This document shows positions 28,329-37,415 of a stretch of DNA of 64,000 nucleotides, one piece after another (within the stretch, counting starts at the first letter, position 1; the number at the start of each line of letters is the position of its first letter). The translations under genes were made by a program, and so were the position numbers. The notes beneath the pieces were generated by a model, which was not told where the DNA came from, ran no database searches, and was given only the letters and a program-made list of their open reading frames with translations. The stretch spans positions 2,356,001 to 2,420,000 of the forward strand of contig NZ_CP142104.1 in assembly GCF_035751725.1 (NCBI RefSeq). Reading direction: 5' to 3'. Source of the stretch: Pseudomonas frederiksbergensis. GTDB taxonomy: Bacteria > Pseudomonadota > Gammaproteobacteria > Pseudomonadales > Pseudomonadaceae.

Positions 28329-31300
28329 GCACGCTAAGCATCGTCGCCTTGGTGCTGCTCGCCATTGTCGTGGTGCTGGTAATCGCGGCAGCGGTCTGGT
28401 GGTTGCGGACCCAGGGCGGGGCGGCGATTCGCAGTTTCTACGGGGCGGTGCGCCAGATGGAGCAGGAGCAGGGCACCCGCGACCGCTACCAGACGCCTTG
28501 GCTGATGATGCTCGGCAACGAAACCGACGGTGCCCAGCTGTGCAGCCAGTGGCGTTTGCAACCCACGGACAAGGCGGGCTGGTTCGGGCGCTGGTTTTGC
28601 GATGCCGAGGGCGCCGTCCTGGTGGTGCCCCAGGCGTTGTTCCTGCCCGATGAAGGCATGAACCGGCAACGGGGCAATTGGTGGCGACTGCTGGGCCTGC
28701 TGTTGCGGCTGCGCAGCAAGCGGCCGTTGGACGGGGTGATCTGGACAGTACCGTTCGGCAAGCTCGATGACATCGAGCAAACCACTGAGCTGAGCCTCAA
28801 GGTCCGGCGGGTTTTTATCGACCTGCTGCAACGGTTTGGCCTCAGCCTCCCGGTGTACGTGGTGATCACCGGGATGGAAGAGTTGCCCGGGTTCCAGGAG
28901 TTGGTCAGCGCGCTGCCTGCCACGGCGCGAGAATCGATGCTGGGCTGGTCGTCGCCTTACTTGCCTGATGCGGCGTGGCAATCGCACTGGAGTGACCAGG
29001 CGCTGGATGAGATTAACGCCGCGCTGGCGCAATCGATCATCGAGATCGGTGCGCTGTCGGGACAGCTGGGCAACGACCTTTATGGTCTGCCGGAACGCTT
29101 CGAAGGCTTGCGAAGGGCCTTGCAGATCTTGTTGGAGCCAGTGTTCCAGGGCAACGCCCAAGGCGAGGCGCCGCGATTTCGCGGCGTGTACTTCACCGCC
29201 AGCCAGGCATCGGCCATCAGTGGTGACAGTCTGACCGCCCATCACAATGCCCAGCGGCAATCGGTATTCGCCCGGCAATTGTGGTCGCGACGTCTAATGG
29301 CTGAACGCGGCCTGGCCCAGCCGGTACCTCGCTTGCTGCGCGTGCGCCAACGCGGGCATCGGCTGGCCGGCGCGGTGGCGTTGGTGGTGGGCCTGGCCTG
29401 GTTGGGCGGCATGGTCTGGGTCTGGCGCGATTCGGTGGAAAACGCCGAGGAACTGTCGCGATTGGTCCTCAGTGCCCACAAGAATCACATCGTCGTTGAC
29501 CCGGACCAGCCGCAACTGGATCCGACCCGGCATAACGTGCAGAACTACTGGAACGTCCTGGAGAAAGCGCCGCGCTGGCGTTATGTCTCGGTCGTCTTTC
29601 CCACCTCCTGGTTTTCCTCCGTGGACACGCAGCTGGAGGATGGCTTGCGCTTGACCGCCCGGCACCATTGGATATTGCCGTTGCGAGACTTGCTCAACGA
29701 CGACCTGGAACAACTCAAGTCCATCCGCAACACCGAGCGGCGGGGCAACGTAGAGAACGACGACCCGGCGCAGTGGCAAAGCTACGTGAAGGCCAAGGCA
29801 CTGGTGGACCTGGCGGCACGCCTCGAGCAGCACAACCAGATGTTCAGCCAAGTGGTGAATGATCCCAAGGCGCCACTGGACGAACTGGTGCTGTTGAGCA
29901 ACGCGGCGTTGTCCCTGGGCCTCAACACCGGCACTTTGAGTCGCCCACGGTTCTACAACCGGGTCCTGTTCGACGCGCACAACAGCGACTTGCAAGGGCT
30001 GGACCTGAACGCCGCGCGCCCGGTGATCGCCGATAATTTCACCGGGCTGATGCAACGCTGGCTGGACCATTACTTCCTGGCGGACAACTTCGTTCGCCAG
30101 GCCGGTTACCTCAAGCTGCACTTGCAACGACTGGAGGCCGGCAGCGGCAACTCCTTGAGTGAGCTGGAAGACCTGATGGCGCTGATCGATGAATTGCAGA
30201 CGCTGGTCAGCCTGACCAACTCCGCCTGGGGCCGGGGCAAGGGCCAGGACCTGGTACCCGGATACACCCAGATGCTGGACAAGGTCAGCCACAGCACCTT
30301 GCTTGGCCCGGACATCACACAGGACCTGGAGAGCCAGGCGGCGAAGTTGCAGCAGAACTTTCGCGACCAGTGGATCGTCCAGAGTGGTTCCCGGGACAAC
30401 CTGCTGGTGCAACAGGGCAGCGGCCTGCTGGTGCTGCAGGACCATGTCACGGCCCTGGACGGTGCGGTGCAAGCGCTGTTCAAACGTGATTTCGTGGCGC
30501 TGGCGATGCAGAAGGATCCGTCGACTGGCAATCTCGATCCGATAGGCCAGGGCGATGGCGGTGATGATTTCAGCGTCGCCCTGAATTACTTCGCCAGCTA
30601 CAAGAGCTACGCCAGCGAAGAGCTGTCGCGGATTCCGCCGGATTACCGCGACGCGCTGATGCAGGCCGCCGAAGCCGCCGCGGCCCGGGCCATGTGGTTG
30701 AGCCTGGATGAAAATGACCAGCCGCTGCCCGGCACCGGCTTCAATGTGCAAACAACCCAGGCGGTTGCGCTGCAAAAAGCTTTCATGGATGTGCACCGCA
30801 GCGACCTGGCGATACGTTTCCAGCGCTTGCTCAATCGCCGGGCATTGGCGCAGATCAACAGTGGCCTGGACGAGATCGATGCCCAGCCATTATTCAGCCA
30901 GCGCGCCGACATCGAGCGTTGGGACGGTTCGAAGAACTTCGGCTTGCAGCTGTACGGCGCCAACGATCCACAGGAACTGAAGCTGAACCTGAACCAGCAA
31001 TTCAACGCCATGCTGCAGATCGCCGAACAGCGCATGCCTGCCATGGAATGGTTGATCGTCCAGCAGGACGACCTGTCCGCCCTGGAGCATGACCAGGTGG
31101 CGCGGTTCATGGCCCTCAATGACGAATTGCTCAAGTACAAGAATCAGAATCCGGCCAGCTCGGCTGCCCAGTTGGAGCAATTGGTCAGTCGGGATTTCAA
31201 TGCGATGGACACCGCGTCCTGCGCGCAGATCTTGCAGACCTCCAGCCTGTCCGGCGGGCGCGGTGATCTGGCTCGGCGCACCGTCGCGTTGCAGCAGGGT

Positions 31301-32149
31301 GCGCTGCAGCGTTGCCTGTACCTGCAACAGAACCAGGCGGCGACCGCCTGGAACGACTTGGCCAATTATTTCAATCAGTACCTCGCCGGTCGTTTTCCGT
31401 TCTCCCAGGACGTGCGGGCCAGCGATGCCGATCCGGCACGTGTGCAGCACTTGTTGGAGTTGATCGAGACGCGCGTGCCCTTGGCCCAGGCCGGGCTGAC
31501 GCTGAGCCAGACGCCCGAGCGGTTGGCGGCCGAGGATTTCCTCAACCGCTTGAAGCAGGCCGGTGTCTGGCTCGGGCCGCTGTTCGTGCGGGACAAGAGC
31601 GGCATCCTGGGCGTGGAGATGGACGTGCGCTGGCGTACCGATCGCGATGAGGAGCGTGGCGCCGACCAGGTCATCGCCTGGAGCCTGGACGCCGGCAACC
31701 AACAGATCAGCTACCCCGGCGGCGGTCAGCAGAACCTGCGCTGGAAGGTCGGCCAGCCCGTGCGCCTGACCTTGCGCTGGGCCCGCAACGGTTACCAGCG
31801 TCCGGCCAACGACCCGTTGCAACCAAACCTGGTGGTGCGCGACCTCGAAGCCGGCTGGGAATACCAGGGGCCATGGTCGTTGTTGCGCCTGATGCGTTCG
31901 CTGGTGTCGGCCCAGCGCCAGCCGAATGTCGACTACACCGATTTCCCTCTGGCCCTGCAACTGCCGGTGACCGCCCAGACCCAGGCTCGCACGGCGCAGC
32001 AGACCTTGATGTTCATGCGCTTGTCTCTGATGAGCCAAGGATCCAAATTGCCGCTGTCGATCGCGCCGCTACCGACGCAGGCGCCCCGTTCGCCTTTCCT
32101 GGCGCCGGCGTCGAGGCCTGCCATTGCCACCCGTGAGGAAGGCCTGTGA
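28325..32149 (+). CDS. tssM: T6SS inner-membrane core protein TssM (IcmF-like)
   Basis: 1274 residues, slightly longer than average. One membrane segment at residues 4-25 and a second near 346-366 (LAGAVALVVGLAWLGGMVWV), then a large periplasmic part that ends near residue 1274. The region where IcmF proteins carry a P-loop reads TPWLMMLGNETDGAQLCSQW (58-77), with no G-x-x-x-x-G-K-(S/T), so nucleotide binding at this site is unlikely. Family knowledge: TssM spans the periplasm to TssJ. It overlaps tssL and tssA by four bases on each side. Confidence 0.96.
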   Translation: MSTLSIVALVLLAIVVVLVIAAAVWWLRTQGGAAIRSFYGAVRQMEQEQGTRDRYQTPWLMMLGNETDGAQLCSQWRLQPTDKAGWFGRWFCDAEGAVLVVPQALFLPDEGMNRQRGNWWRLLGLLLRLRSKRPLDGVIWTVPFGKLDDIEQTTELSLKVRRVFIDLLQRFGLSLPVYVVITGMEELPGFQELVSALPATARESMLGWSSPYLPDAAWQSHWSDQALDEINAALAQSIIEIGALSGQLGNDLYGLPERFEGLRRALQILLEPVFQGNAQGEAPRFRGVYFTASQASAISGDSLTAHHNAQRQSVFARQLWSRRLMAERGLAQPVPRLLRVRQRGHRLAGAVALVVGLAWLGGMVWVWRDSVENAEELSRLVLSAHKNHIVVDPDQPQLDPTRHNVQNYWNVLEKAPRWRYVSVVFPTSWFSSVDTQLEDGLRLTARHHWILPLRDLLNDDLEQLKSIRNTERRGNVENDDPAQWQSYVKAKALVDLAARLEQHNQMFSQVVNDPKAPLDELVLLSNAALSLGLNTGTLSRPRFYNRVLFDAHNSDLQGLDLNAARPVIADNFTGLMQRWLDHYFLADNFVRQAGYLKLHLQRLEAGSGNSLSELEDLMALIDELQTLVSLTNSAWGRGKGQDLVPGYTQMLDKVSHSTLLGPDITQDLESQAAKLQQNFRDQWIVQSGSRDNLLVQQGSGLLVLQDHVTALDGAVQALFKRDFVALAMQKDPSTGNLDPIGQGDGGDDFSVALNYFASYKSYASEELSRIPPDYRDALMQAAEAAAARAMWLSLDENDQPLPGTGFNVQTTQAVALQKAFMDVHRSDLAIRFQRLLNRRALAQINSGLDEIDAQPLFSQRADIERWDGSKNFGLQLYGANDPQELKLNLNQQFNAMLQIAEQRMPAMEWLIVQQDDLSALEHDQVARFMALNDELLKYKNQNPASSAAQLEQLVSRDFNAMDTASCAQILQTSSLSGGRGDLARRTVALQQGALQRCLYLQQNQAATAWNDLANYFNQYLAGRFPFSQDVRASDADPARVQHLLELIETRVPLAQAGLTLSQTPERLAAEDFLNRLKQAGVWLGPLFVRDKSGILGVEMDVRWRTDRDEERGADQVIAWSLDAGNQQISYPGGGQQNLRWKVGQPVRLTLRWARNGYQRPANDPLQPNLVVRDLEAGWEYQGPWSLLRLMRSLVSAQRQPNVDYTDFPLALQLPVTAQTQARTAQQTLMFMRLSLMSQGSKLPLSIAPLPTQAPRSPFLAPASRPAIATREEGL

Positions 32150-33228
32150 GTTTGCCCATGAAGCCGTTACCCGAATTGGTCAGCCAACTGCTCGAACCGA
32201 TCAGCGCCGAATCGCCCTGCGGCCAGGACTTGCGCTACGAAACGGAGTACGACCAGTTGCGCGAGTTGCGCCGGGAAGACGACACCAGCCTCCCCACCGG
32301 CGTGTGGCAGTCTTCGATCAAGCGCGCGCTCTGGCCGGACCTGGAGCGGCTCGCGACCACGTTGCTGCTGGAGCGCAGCAAGGACCTGATGATCAGCGCC
32401 TGGCTGGGGGAGGCCTGGCTGCACCTGGCCGGACTGGACGGCTTGCCCGGCAGCCTGGCGCTGGTGGCGGGGCTGTGCGAGCGTTATCCAGAACACCTGC
32501 ATCCCCTTGCCGAGGATGGCGATCAATCGTGGCGGGTGATTCCGCTGGAATGGCTCGCCCGTCGCTACAGCGAAGTGCTACTGACGCGGGTGCCGTTGCT
32601 TGATGGCCGCGACCCAGCCTTCGCGGGTTTCAGCCTGGACGATTGGCAGCGCCTGCAGCGCCAGCAAGTTCAGGGCAACGACAGCAAGAACGCCAAGGCC
32701 TCGGCGGAGGCGGCGCGCAACGAGCAAAAGAAACTCAGCGAACTGATTCGCAGCATACCGTTGTCCTTCTGGTTGCATCGCCAGGGCAGCCTGATGTTGA
32801 GCCTGCAACACTTGCAACGGCTCGAAGCCTGGAGCGACGCCTACCTGGGCAACCTGGCGCCGGGCTACAAATCCTTGCAGGACGTGATGCAGGCCATGTT
32901 GACATTGGTAGAGGAGTTCATCGCGATGCATCCACAGCAACCCGCCGTCGTGCCCGCACAAACATCTCCCGTGGCAGGGGCGCCGATGTCCCAGCCGACG
33001 GCGGCACCTGCCCAGGTCTTCCAGGAGCCGGCCAATCGTGAAGAGGCCTATCGACAGCTGCTGGTCATCGCCGGTTACCTGGCGCGCACCGAACCCCACA
33101 GTCCCGTGCCCTATCTGATCCGGCGCGGTGTGGAGTGGGGCAACAAGCCGCTGAGCGAGCTGCTGGGTGAACTGATCAGTGCCGATGCCGAGTCTCGACG
33201 GTTGTGGACGTTACTCGGGGTCCTCTAA
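32146..33228 (+). CDS. tssA: T6SS assembly cap protein TssA
   Basis: 360 residues from the GTG at 32146, coupled to tssM by a four-base overlap. The ImpA_N domain is clear (LLEPISAESPCGQDLRYETE; RSKDLMISAWLGEAWLHLAG; YPEHLHPLAEDGD). The C-terminal part (REEAYRQLLVIAGYLARTEP; HSPVPYLIRRGVEWGNKPL) matches the ring-forming domain of TssA. Family knowledge: primes tube/sheath assembly at the baseplate and then caps the growing end. Last gene of the rightward operon; its stop overlaps the convergent 2-hydroxyacid dehydrogenase by four bases. Confidence 0.94.
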   Translation: MSLPMKPLPELVSQLLEPISAESPCGQDLRYETEYDQLRELRREDDTSLPTGVWQSSIKRALWPDLERLATTLLLERSKDLMISAWLGEAWLHLAGLDGLPGSLALVAGLCERYPEHLHPLAEDGDQSWRVIPLEWLARRYSEVLLTRVPLLDGRDPAFAGFSLDDWQRLQRQQVQGNDSKNAKASAEAARNEQKKLSELIRSIPLSFWLHRQGSLMLSLQHLQRLEAWSDAYLGNLAPGYKSLQDVMQAMLTLVEEFIAMHPQQPAVVPAQTSPVAGAPMSQPTAAPAQVFQEPANREEAYRQLLVIAGYLARTEPHSPVPYLIRRGVEWGNKPLSELLGELISADAESRRLWTLLGVL

Positions 33229-34178
33229 TGCTGCGCGTCGGGTAGCTCCACTGGCGTCAGCACCGGTTTGCCGGAAAAAAACGCGTTCAGGTTATCGCCG
33301 ACCAACTCCACCATGGCGCGTGTCGCTTCCGGCGACAGGCCGGCCACGTGAGGTGTCAGCACGACGTTGGACAAATGCTTCAGGGCGTCGGGTACTTCGG
33401 GTTCATGGTCGAATACATCCAGCGCAGCCCCGGCAATTCGCCGATGTTCGAGGGCGTAGATGAGTTCGGTCGTGGCGACCACGCTGCCGCGGGCAATGTT
33501 GACCAGGAATCCGTTGGGACCCAGGGCGTCGAGGGCTTGCTTGTTGATTAACTGGCGGGTGTCCAGCCCTCCGGGCGTGGCGATAATCAGGAAATCCGAG
33601 ACTCTGGCCAGTTCGGTGGGGGTTGCGCAGAAGGCGTAGGGCACATCGTTGCGCACGCGACGGTTGTGGTAGCTGACGTTCATGTCGAAACCGAGGGCGG
33701 CCCGCTTGGCAATCGCCATGCCCACGGCGCCGAGGCCCAGGACACCCAAGTGCTTGCCGGCGAGGGAAGGGCGCGTGCTTCGCGGCCATTCGCCACGGCG
33801 CAGGGCCGCATCGGATCGAGGCACATCGCGCACCAACGCCAGCAGCAACGCCATCGCATGGTCCGCCACCGACGAGGCGTTGACCCCGGCACCGTTGGTG
33901 ACGACGATGCCTCGGTCGCTGGCCGCTTGCAGGTCCACTTGCTCATAACCGGCGCCAATCACGCAGATGATCTTCAGGTTGGGCAGTGCCGTCATCTCTT
34001 CGGCGGTCAAACCCAGGGGGCCACGGGTCAACACCGCGCTGAACCGGTCGCCGTGTTCGAAGATCGCTGCCTTGCGTTCGGCGGGCGTGGGCGCCAACTC
34101 CAGGTGATAGCCCTGGCGTTCGAGAATCGGCAGGTATTCGTTGACGGTTTCAACCAGTACCAGGACGGTTGCGGTCAT
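33225..34178 (-). CDS. D-isomer-specific 2-hydroxyacid dehydrogenase (hydroxypyruvate/glyoxylate reductase type)
   Basis: 317 residues. NAD(P)-binding loop LGVLGLGAVGMAIAKRA near 145; catalytic Arg in NIARGSVV, acidic residue in DVFDHEPEVPDAL, and the catalytic His in TPHVAGLSPEATRAMVELVG. Family knowledge: reduces 2-keto acids such as glyoxylate or hydroxypyruvate with NAD(P)H. The real substrate is not certain. It has no functional link to the T6SS and simply borders the cluster. Confidence 0.9.
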   Translation of the reverse strand: MTATVLVLVETVNEYLPILERQGYHLELAPTPAERKAAIFEHGDRFSAVLTRGPLGLTAEEMTALPNLKIICVIGAGYEQVDLQAASDRGIVVTNGAGVNASSVADHAMALLLALVRDVPRSDAALRRGEWPRSTRPSLAGKHLGVLGLGAVGMAIAKRAALGFDMNVSYHNRRVRNDVPYAFCATPTELARVSDFLIIATPGGLDTRQLINKQALDALGPNGFLVNIARGSVVATTELIYALEHRRIAGAALDVFDHEPEVPDALKHLSNVVLTPHVAGLSPEATRAMVELVGDNLNAFFSGKPVLTPVELPDAQH

Positions 34179-34215
34179 GCTGGGCTCCTGTAGGCAATTG
34201 GGCTGACAAAAAGCC

Positions 34216-34296
34216 GCGGGAGCGCGCCGTGCTTGCGATGGATATCAGCCCGGCTGACTGATATCCCATCGTCGCGAGTAAAGCAAGCCCAACAGG
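34216..34296. repeat. REP-like inverted repeat
   Basis: CGATGGATATCAG (34236-34248) pairs with CTGATATCCCATCG (34258-34271), with one unpaired base, inside a weaker outer match (GCTTGC ... GCAAGC). The flanks GGGAGCG and CAAGCCC match other REP units here. The remainder of the 34179-34502 gap shows no gene. Confidence 0.55.
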
Positions 34297-34502
34297 AATT
34301 CTGTACATCACGGCTTATCATTTTTTGTGGTTGTCAGGAGTGTAGGGGCTTGTGCGAAAAGGCGGTAGGCCGGTCATTTTTTCTCGGGCAAATTTGCGAT
34401 AAAGGTGGGGCCTATGGAAGGTTCGTATCCGCCACCTTCAGCGGGCCCGATAAGCGCAGTGCGATGAAGTGCTGCACATCGGAGTTGTTCTTCTGAGCTG
34501 GC

Positions 34503-34602
34503 AAAAAAAACGGGCTGGAGGAACACAAGTTGCCGTCGGAAGCCTTCCGGTCGGCGAATCGGTGGACAGAAGCATCTGCTTCAGGTGTTTCCCACGGCCC
34601 GT
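34503..34602 (-). ncRNA. Candidate structured RNA or complex terminator behind the Ig-repeat gene
   Basis: On the minus strand ACGGGC (34602-34597) pairs with GCCCGT (34515-34510), then GGAAACAC pairs with GTGTTCC; two inner hairpins lie inside (GAAGC..GCTTC near 34582-34568, and GCCG..CGGAA..TTCCG..CGGC at 34555-34532). The closing stem is followed directly by eight T residues (complement of 34503-34510). The folded unit starts about 30 bases after the Ig-repeat stop. It could be an sRNA from the 3' UTR or just an elaborate terminator. I do not recognise a named family. Confidence 0.4.
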
Positions 34603-34630
34603 TGTGTGTGGCTCGATTGTTACATCGCTT

Positions 34631-35530
34631 TTAACCAACTTTGATGAAGACAGGGTTGGACCACACTCCCGAAGGAGGATTAGGTGCCATCAGTAGCCCA
34701 AACATACCGTTGTTTTTTCCGGCTGTCGGTTGTAGATCAGCAGCGGGAGTCATCATCCAGTTGCCGTAGGCGTCCGTCACCGTGCTACCCCATCCAGGCG
34801 TCCCAACGCCGACTTCAAAGAGTGAAATGTTGGCGTTGGCAGGCCCTGTTCCCGCGATATAAGGACGGCGGACGGTAGGGATTCCGTCCGTTGGGTGATA
34901 AATTGTCAGTGGCTGGTTTGGGTCTACCGGTGGGGTCTTGGATATATGGACTGAAATAGTATTGGACCATAGCTTTTGGTCAGGCGTTGCCAGCAGGCTA
35001 AACATGCCCTTGTTTTTACCAGCGGTCGGTTGCAAGTCCTCCGTTGGCGTTATGACCCAGTTTCCATAGGCGTCCGAGATTATACTCCCCCAAATTTTGT
35101 CTCCAACGCCGGCTTCGTAAAGCTTTATAAGCGTATTGGCGGGACCTGTGCCGCAGACAATGAAACGCGGAGGAATAGTACGGCCTTCTGGAGGGTAAAT
35201 AATTGTCAACTGCGGATTATAGACTGGCGGTGGCGTGGTTCTGATTTCGACCTCGACCATATTCGACCAATATTTGGAATCCTCACCGGGTGCCACGATC
35301 AGTCCGAAAATGCCAGAGTTTATGTTTTTGGCCAAAGTCGGCTTTAAATCAGCGCTGGGCTTTATCATCCAATTGCCATGGATATCTGAGGTTGCACGTC
35401 CCCATTCGTAGTTGCCCACACCGGCTTCGTAGAGCTTTATAACTGTATTGGCTGGACCTTTCCCGTGTATGCAGGTTCTGGGGAAAATCCTACCGTATTG
35501 AGGCGGGAAATCGATGATTAAGTCGGACAT
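34631..35530 (-). CDS. Protein of three tandem Ig-like repeats, unknown function
   Basis: 299 residues; GGAG sits before the ATG. It consists of three copies of an approximately 90-residue bacterial Ig-like unit (about 4-97, 109-196, 210-299). Each has GxGPANxxIxLxEVGVG-like strands, WGSxxxDAYGNWxxxPxxDL and PTAGKNxGMFxLL, ending in WSNxxxVxI. Copies 2 and 3 are very similar. No signal peptide, membrane helix or catalytic domain. Base composition is much more A+T-rich than both neighbours, suggesting transfer. Ig-like repeats of this sort occur in adhesins and secreted proteins; as a stand-alone cytosol-start protein its role is unknown. Confidence 0.75.
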   Translation of the reverse strand: MSDLIIDFPPQYGRIFPRTCIHGKGPANTVIKLYEAGVGNYEWGRATSDIHGNWMIKPSADLKPTLAKNINSGIFGLIVAPGEDSKYWSNMVEVEIRTTPPPVYNPQLTIIYPPEGRTIPPRFIVCGTGPANTLIKLYEAGVGDKIWGSIISDAYGNWVITPTEDLQPTAGKNKGMFSLLATPDQKLWSNTISVHISKTPPVDPNQPLTIYHPTDGIPTVRRPYIAGTGPANANISLFEVGVGTPGWGSTVTDAYGNWMMTPAADLQPTAGKNNGMFGLLMAPNPPSGVWSNPVFIKVG

Positions 35531-35643
35531 GTTGGTCTCCGGGATGGTTATCGAACGATGACCGGAGAATGAGAAAAAACGAGCAACTCTTCATACTACC
35601 TTCGGCCTGGCTTCTAGCTTAATGCTTTTAGGAGGCACCGCTA

Positions 35644-35659
35644 CTGTCAAGGTTGACAG
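35644..35659. promoter_or_regulatory. CTGTCAA-N2-TTGACAG inverted repeat
   Basis: Perfect seven-base arms around GG in the 358-base gap between the Ig-repeat gene and the permease gene, about 115 bases from the Ig-repeat start and 230 from the permease start. It resembles a dimeric operator. The rest of the gap contains no gene that I can support. Confidence 0.35.
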
Positions 35660-35888
35660 GGAGTGATTGTTTGTATCTATCAGTACTCGGACACCGCCCC
35701 CGCAGATGAAGTGAGACTAATTGCTTTCGCGGCGATCTGCTCCCCACAACCACTCCTCAGCTAAGCCTTTGCTTCTGCTCGTTAATCCCGGACAATCGCG
35801 CCCCTGTTTCGGCCAGGGCGCTGCCTGTCGGGGTTTTCCGACTCGTCCCGGCCGGGTGCATGTGACCGGAAAGCGGAGATCCGACCGG

Positions 35889-37169
35889 ATGAATGATCAG
35901 GCCAACAGCGTCGAAGAGCGCTTTGAAACGATAGCCCCAGCCACCCTCAGTCAATGGGGTCGCCACGACACGACGTGGATGCTGGGCCTGTTTGGTACCG
36001 CCATTGGTGCCGGCACTCTGTTCTTGCCTATCAATGCAGGGCTCGGCGGTTTCTGGCCGCTGCTGGTCCTGGCGGTGCTGGCCTTCCCCATGACGTTCTA
36101 TGCCCACCGGGGCCTGACTCGTTTCGTGCTGTCCGGTCGCGACGGGGCGGACATTACCGAGGTGGTGGAGGAGCATTTCGGCATCAAGGCCGGCGCGCTG
36201 ATCACCCTGTTGTACTTCTTTGCTATCTTCCCGATCCTGCTGATCTACAGCGTGGCGTTGACCAACACGGTGGGCAGTTTCCTGGAGCATCAACTGCACG
36301 TGCAGCCACCGCCTCGGGCGGTGTTGTCGCTGGTGCTTATCCTCGGCCTGCTGGCTGTGGTGCGCTGCGGCGAACAGGTGATCGTCAAGGCCATGGGCCT
36401 GATGGTCTATCCGTTCATCGTGGCGCTGCTGTTCCTCGCGGTGTTCCTGGTGCCCCATTGGAGCGGCGGGATCCTGACCACCGCGTCGACGATGCCGGAG
36501 CCTTCGGCCCTGCTGCATACCCTGTGGCTGGCAATCCCGGTGATGGTGTTCTCGTTCAACCATTCGCCGATCATCTCGGCATTCGCGGTGGACCAGAAAC
36601 GTCGCTACGGCCATAACGCTGAGGAGCGCAGCGCGCAGATCCTGTCGCGCGCCCATGTATTGATGGTGGTGATGGTGCTGTTCTTCGTGTTCAGCTGCGT
36701 GCTGACGTTGACCCCGGCGCAACTGGCCGAGGCCAAGGCGCAGAACCTGTCGATCCTGTCGTACCTGGCCAACCACTTCAGCAACCCGACCATTGCCTTT
36801 GCGGCGCCGTTGATTGCTTTCGTGGCGATCGCCAAGTCGTTCCTCGGGCATTACATCGGCGCCAGCGAAGGCCTCAAGGGCCTGATCGTCAAGAGCGGCC
36901 GCCGCCCGGCTGCCAAGACACTCGATCGCCTGACGGCCGCGTTCATGCTGGTGGTGTGCTGGGTCGTCGCCACCCTCAATCCAAGCATTCTAGGCATGAT
37001 CGAAACCCTGGGTGGCCCGGTGATCGCGGCGATCCTGTTCCTGATGCCGATGTACGCCATTCGCAAAGTCCCGGCGATGGCCCGCTATCGCGGCCAGGCG
37101 TCCAATGTCTTTGTGGTGTTGGTGGGGGTGGTGGCGATTACTGCGCTGGTCTATTCCCTCTTGGCGTGA
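35889..37169 (+). CDS. HAAAP-family serine/threonine-type amino acid permease
   Basis: 426 residues from the ATG at 35889; an upstream in-frame ATG at 35721 would add 56 unrelated residues, while GCGGAG stands just before 35889. About eleven membrane helices. Family motifs: LGLFGTAIGAGTLFLPINAG at the first helix, YFFAIFPILLIYSVALTNTV, and FSFNHSPIISAFAVDQKRRY. Family knowledge: proton- or sodium-coupled uptake of serine, threonine or related hydroxy amino acids (SdaC/TdcC/YhaO group). A serine dehydratase gene is not adjacent, so the substrate is an inference. Confidence 0.88.
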   Translation: MNDQANSVEERFETIAPATLSQWGRHDTTWMLGLFGTAIGAGTLFLPINAGLGGFWPLLVLAVLAFPMTFYAHRGLTRFVLSGRDGADITEVVEEHFGIKAGALITLLYFFAIFPILLIYSVALTNTVGSFLEHQLHVQPPPRAVLSLVLILGLLAVVRCGEQVIVKAMGLMVYPFIVALLFLAVFLVPHWSGGILTTASTMPEPSALLHTLWLAIPVMVFSFNHSPIISAFAVDQKRRYGHNAEERSAQILSRAHVLMVVMVLFFVFSCVLTLTPAQLAEAKAQNLSILSYLANHFSNPTIAFAAPLIAFVAIAKSFLGHYIGASEGLKGLIVKSGRRPAAKTLDRLTAAFMLVVCWVVATLNPSILGMIETLGGPVIAAILFLMPMYAIRKVPAMARYRGQASNVFVVLVGVVAITALVYSLLA

Positions 37170-37180
37170 CCTGTTTTGTT

Positions 37181-37271
37181 GTGGGGGCGAGCCTGCTCGC
37201 GAAAGCGGTGTCACAGTCGATGAAGATGTCGGATGGGCCGGCCTCATCGCGAGCAAGCTCGCTCCCCCAGG
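37181..37271. repeat. REP-type inverted repeat downstream of the permease gene
   Basis: GTGGGGGCGAGCCTGCTCGC at the left is mirrored by GCGAGCAAGCTCGCTCCCCC at the right, the REP pair orientation typical of the P. fluorescens group, with about 50 less-conserved bases between. Confidence 0.7.
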
Positions 37272-37361
37272 TTTTGCGGTGTGTATGAATTTTGTGTTCA
37301 CTGAAAATCCAAAGGATATGTACCCAGAAAAAGGGCATTTTCCCAGAAATAGACGGGCATA

Positions 37362-37397
37362 AAAAACGCCGCCCCTCGCAAGAGGGGCGGCGTTTTT
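37362..37397. terminator. Bidirectional rho-independent terminator
   Basis: AAAAACGCCGCCCCT, loop CGCAAG, AGGGGCGGCGTTTTT: a perfect stem of G+C pairs flanked by A- and T-runs. It sits 18 bases beyond the acnB stop on the minus strand and also serves the permease side. Confidence 0.92.
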
Positions 37398-37415
37398 AGT
37401 CGGGCGTCTTAAGCT

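Noticed and set aside
34233..34496. 87-codon plus-strand frame in the gap after the 2-hydroxyacid dehydrogenase gene
   Set aside because: It covers a REP-like palindrome, has no ribosome site and no similarity that I recognise.
35721..35888. N-terminal 56-residue extension of the permease
   Set aside because: It is polar, Arg/Pro-rich and unlike the family; a ribosome site precedes the internal ATG at 35889.
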